This document shows positions 62,315 to 64,000 of a DNA stretch of 64,000 nt, piece by piece. Source of the stretch: Acinetobacter pseudolwoffii (GTDB lineage: Bacteria > Pseudomonadota > Gammaproteobacteria > Pseudomonadales > Moraxellaceae); contig NZ_PHRG01000004.1 of assembly GCF_002803605.1 (NCBI RefSeq), positions 124,001-188,000 on the forward strand. Direction: 5' to 3'. The position numbers and the translations under genes are program-made. Under the pieces are notes generated by a model, which did no database searches, had not been told where the DNA came from, and saw only the letters and a list, made by a program, of their open reading frames with translations. The first letter of the stretch is position 1; every line of letters begins with the position of its first letter.

Positions 62315-62869
62315 GTGACCAAACAGTTTCTGACACATCGTTGTCTGATTGCGCCGCCACATGCGGATGATGATTTTTTTGCCCAGACGGTGATCTATTT
62401 GGCTCGCCATGATGAAGATGGTGCACAAGGCATCATCATCAATCGCCCTGCCGGTATTCAAATTAAAGAATTGCTGAATGATCTTGATATTGAAGCAGAC
62501 AATGTCAATCCACATGAAGTCTTGCAAGGTGGCCCTTTACGCCCTGAGGCCGGCTTTGTGCTGCATACCGGTCAGCCGACCTGGCATTCCTCTATTGCGG
62601 TGGGTGAAAATGTCTGTATCACCACCTCCAAAGATATTCTGGATGCAATTGCGCATAATGAAGGTGTGGGTCGCTATCAAATCGCACTCGGCTATGCCAG
62701 TTGGGGCAAACACCAGCTAGAACAGGAAATTGCCCGCGGTGACTGGCTGATTTGTGATTCTGATATGGATCTGATTTTTAACTTACCTTATAACGACCGT
62801 TGGGATGCTGCCTATAAAAAGATGGGCGTCGACCGCAACTGGTTATCTTCCGAGATTGGACATGCCTGA
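62315..62869 (+). CDS. YqgE/AlgH family protein (UPF0301)
   Basis: Widely conserved protein of uncertain function, named AlgH in Pseudomonas. The 184-residue protein has [45 protein letters not shown] and the C-terminal [20 protein letters not shown], all diagnostic. The start is a GTG at 62315 after AAGGAG; a TTG at 62291 is in frame but has no ribosome-binding site. Its end overlaps ruvX by 8 bases, the common yqgE-yqgF order. Confidence 0.93.
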   Translation: MTKQFLTHRCLIAPPHADDDFFAQTVIYLARHDEDGAQGIIINRPAGIQIKELLNDLDIEADNVNPHEVLQGGPLRPEAGFVLHTGQPTWHSSIAVGENVCITTSKDILDAIAHNEGVGRYQIALGYASWGKHQLEQEIARGDWLICDSDMDLIFNLPYNDRWDAAYKKMGVDRNWLSSEIGHA

Positions 62870-63305
62870 TGTAAACACGCCACAAACCATTATGGCGTTT
62901 GATTTTGGTACACAAAAAATGGGAATGTCTGTTGGACAATCCCTGATTGCAAGTGCCAGTCCCCTACCTTTATTTCCCATGAAAGATGGTATTCCCAACT
63001 GGGATGAACTGCTCAAAATCGTGAAAAGCCATCAACCGAATCTATTTCTGGTCGGTTTGCCACTGAATATGGATGATAGTGAATCGGAGCTTTCGACACG
63101 GGCACGTAAATTTGCGCGCCGTTTACGGCACCAGACCAATATTGCAACCTTGATGGTGGATGAGCGTCTGACCACCCGTGAAGCACGCGATGAGCTGGAT
63201 CATTATCAGGCGCAAGGTCGCGGCAAAAGGTTGTCTGCGGACAGTATCGCCGCAGCCTTATTGATTGAAAGTTGGTATCGCCATCCTGCCGGAATCACCC
63301 CTTAA
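62862..63305 (+). CDS. ruvX: Putative pre-16S rRNA nuclease (Holliday-junction resolvase fold)
   Basis: YqgF/RuvX protein, thought to trim the 5' end of 16S rRNA. The 147-residue protein has the RNase H-like strand [29 protein letters not shown], and the metal-binding [12 protein letters not shown] and [15 protein letters not shown], all typical. The start at ATG 62862 overlaps yqgE by 8 bases. The pyrB gene that often follows is absent; a terminator closes the unit. Confidence 0.94.
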   Translation: MPDVNTPQTIMAFDFGTQKMGMSVGQSLIASASPLPLFPMKDGIPNWDELLKIVKSHQPNLFLVGLPLNMDDSESELSTRARKFARRLRHQTNIATLMVDERLTTREARDELDHYQAQGRGKRLSADSIAAALLIESWYRHPAGITP

Positions 63306-63328
63306 ACTGCTGATAAAATTTTAAAATC

Positions 63329-63350
63329 AGCATCCTTTGGGATGCTTTTT
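63329..63350. terminator. Terminator after ruvX, near the AlkB-like gene end
   Basis: Stem GCATCC/GGATGC (63330-63345) with loop TTTG followed by T6 on the plus strand. The A-run on the other side is short, so its effect on the convergent gene is uncertain. Confidence 0.82.
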
Positions 63351-63368
63351 TATGCCTAAAAACATGAT

Positions 63369-63989
63369 TTAAGGGTAAAAATAACGAAAGGTCAGATTAA
63401 TTCTGGGTGTCAAAACTTTGCTGCTTTTACCAATGCTGTGTTTCCAGTACTGCTGGGTCTGGCCGCGCATTACAATCAGTTGGCCACTGTGTAACAGCAA
63501 CTCGACTTTATCCCCGTGGGTTTTATGTTTAAAACTCATTTTACGGGTCGCGCCCAGACTCAGAGAAGCAATGACATTTTCCCGAGAACTTCCTGTATAT
63601 AAGGCAGGCTCATCATCGCTATGCCAGCCCAAGCCTTGTGAACCATCTTCATATAAATTGGCCAGACAGGAATTAAAGGGATGACCCACCAGCTGTTCAA
63701 TATGCTGTTTTAAACGCAATAATCCCGGGGGCCACAACTGAGCTTGCTTGAGCGTCCCCGAATAGCGATATTGATAGTGCGCATCGCCATACCAGACCAC
63801 CTTGCGTGCTGTGATATAGTGCTTGCCGAACACCCGTACTTCATCATGTTGCCAGGCCAACTGGCTCAGAAAATACTGCAAATACTGCTGGCTTTGTGCC
63901 TGCTCCAGAATCAGACCATAGTCCTCCACCACCCCATCAAAGGGTAAGATATTCGTTTCAGGTTGGGGCACAAATAAATCTAAAGTCAT
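63369..63989 (-). CDS. AlkB-like 2-oxoglutarate/Fe(II)-dependent dioxygenase
   Basis: Predicted oxidative demethylase of alkylated nucleic acid (AlkB family, ALKBH2/3-like branch). The 206-residue protein has LANLYEDGSQGLGWHSDDE, in which His and Asp are the iron ligands, the family's SLGATRKMSFKHK strand, the second iron histidine in QQYWKHSI, and the 2-oxoglutarate arginines in PRINLTFRYF. An AlkB-type base-excising substrate loop with aromatic residues (YQYRYSG) precedes the core. The start is complete, 11 bases from the window end. It converges on ruvX. The substrate is not deducible from the sequence. Confidence 0.92.
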   Translation of the reverse strand: MTLDLFVPQPETNILPFDGVVEDYGLILEQAQSQQYLQYFLSQLAWQHDEVRVFGKHYITARKVVWYGDAHYQYRYSGTLKQAQLWPPGLLRLKQHIEQLVGHPFNSCLANLYEDGSQGLGWHSDDEPALYTGSSRENVIASLSLGATRKMSFKHKTHGDKVELLLHSGQLIVMRGQTQQYWKHSIGKSSKVLTPRINLTFRYFYP

Positions 63990-64000
63990 CTCAATTAGAC

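Overview
This is a core chromosomal segment of a gamma-proteobacterium, most probably an Acinetobacter species. The evidence is the gene content and gene order: gltBD, the pilMNOPQ-aroKB-damX-like block with divergent ponA, a reduced rsmH-ftsL-ftsI-murE-murF-mraY division/wall cluster without mraZ, a HisIE fusion, an Mrp antiporter operon with a fused A/B subunit, tpiA-secG-tRNA-rimP-nusA-infB-rbfA, and pilBCD-coaE. Coding density is high. I see no insertion sequences, integrases, prophage genes or CRISPR arrays. Nearly all genes are full length. Only the lipoprotein gene at the left edge is cut.

Layout. Positions 1-6.3 kb hold the start of a LemA-like lipoprotein gene and glutamate synthase (gltD, gltB), all on the minus strand. 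From 6.7 to 14.4 kb one long minus-strand operon encodes type IV pilus assembly (pilM, N, O, P, Q), then shikimate kinase, dehydroquinate synthase and a SPOR-domain cell-division protein. Divergent from it is ponA (PBP1a). From 17.1 to 25.1 kb, still minus, lie rlmA and the peptidoglycan/division cluster mraY, murF, murE, ftsI, ftsL, rsmH. From 25.3 to 27.6 kb are two tandem sulfate-binding protein genes, followed by a small exported protein of unknown function, gltX, tRNA-Ala(GGC) and tRNA-Glu(TTC), a small membrane zinc-ribbon protein, ettA, an O-acetylhomoserine sulfhydrylase, an SDR oxidoreductase and hisIE.

From 36.2 to 39.1 kb hisIE is followed without a gap by a UvrD-type helicase gene and then by a P-loop ATPase whose catalytic motifs are eroded. 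This pair is the least explained part of the window. From 39.5 to 45.8 kb is the six-gene Mrp cation/proton antiporter operon. From 45.9 to 53.3 kb (minus) are rbfA, infB, nusA, rimP, four intact initiator tRNA genes plus one decayed copy, tRNA-Leu(GAG), secG and tpiA. From 53.5 to 58 kb are pilB, pilC, pilD and coaE. The right end holds a DMT exporter, rlmB, ppnP, recN, yqgE, ruvX and an AlkB-like dioxygenase.

Functional themes: translation and its maturation (gltX, tRNAs, infB, nusA, rimP, rbfA, ettA, rlmA, rlmB, ruvX), cell-wall synthesis and division, type IV pili split over two loci, nitrogen and sulfur assimilation, and ion homeostasis. Most operon ends carry recognisable Rho-independent terminators, several of which serve convergent genes on both strands. 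No obvious new defence or mobile system is present. The helicase/ATPase pair, the palindrome laid over the tRNA-Ala promoter, the decaying tRNA-fMet array and the split zinc-ribbon membrane protein are the points most worth following up. Everything here was read by eye; no database search or folding program was run.
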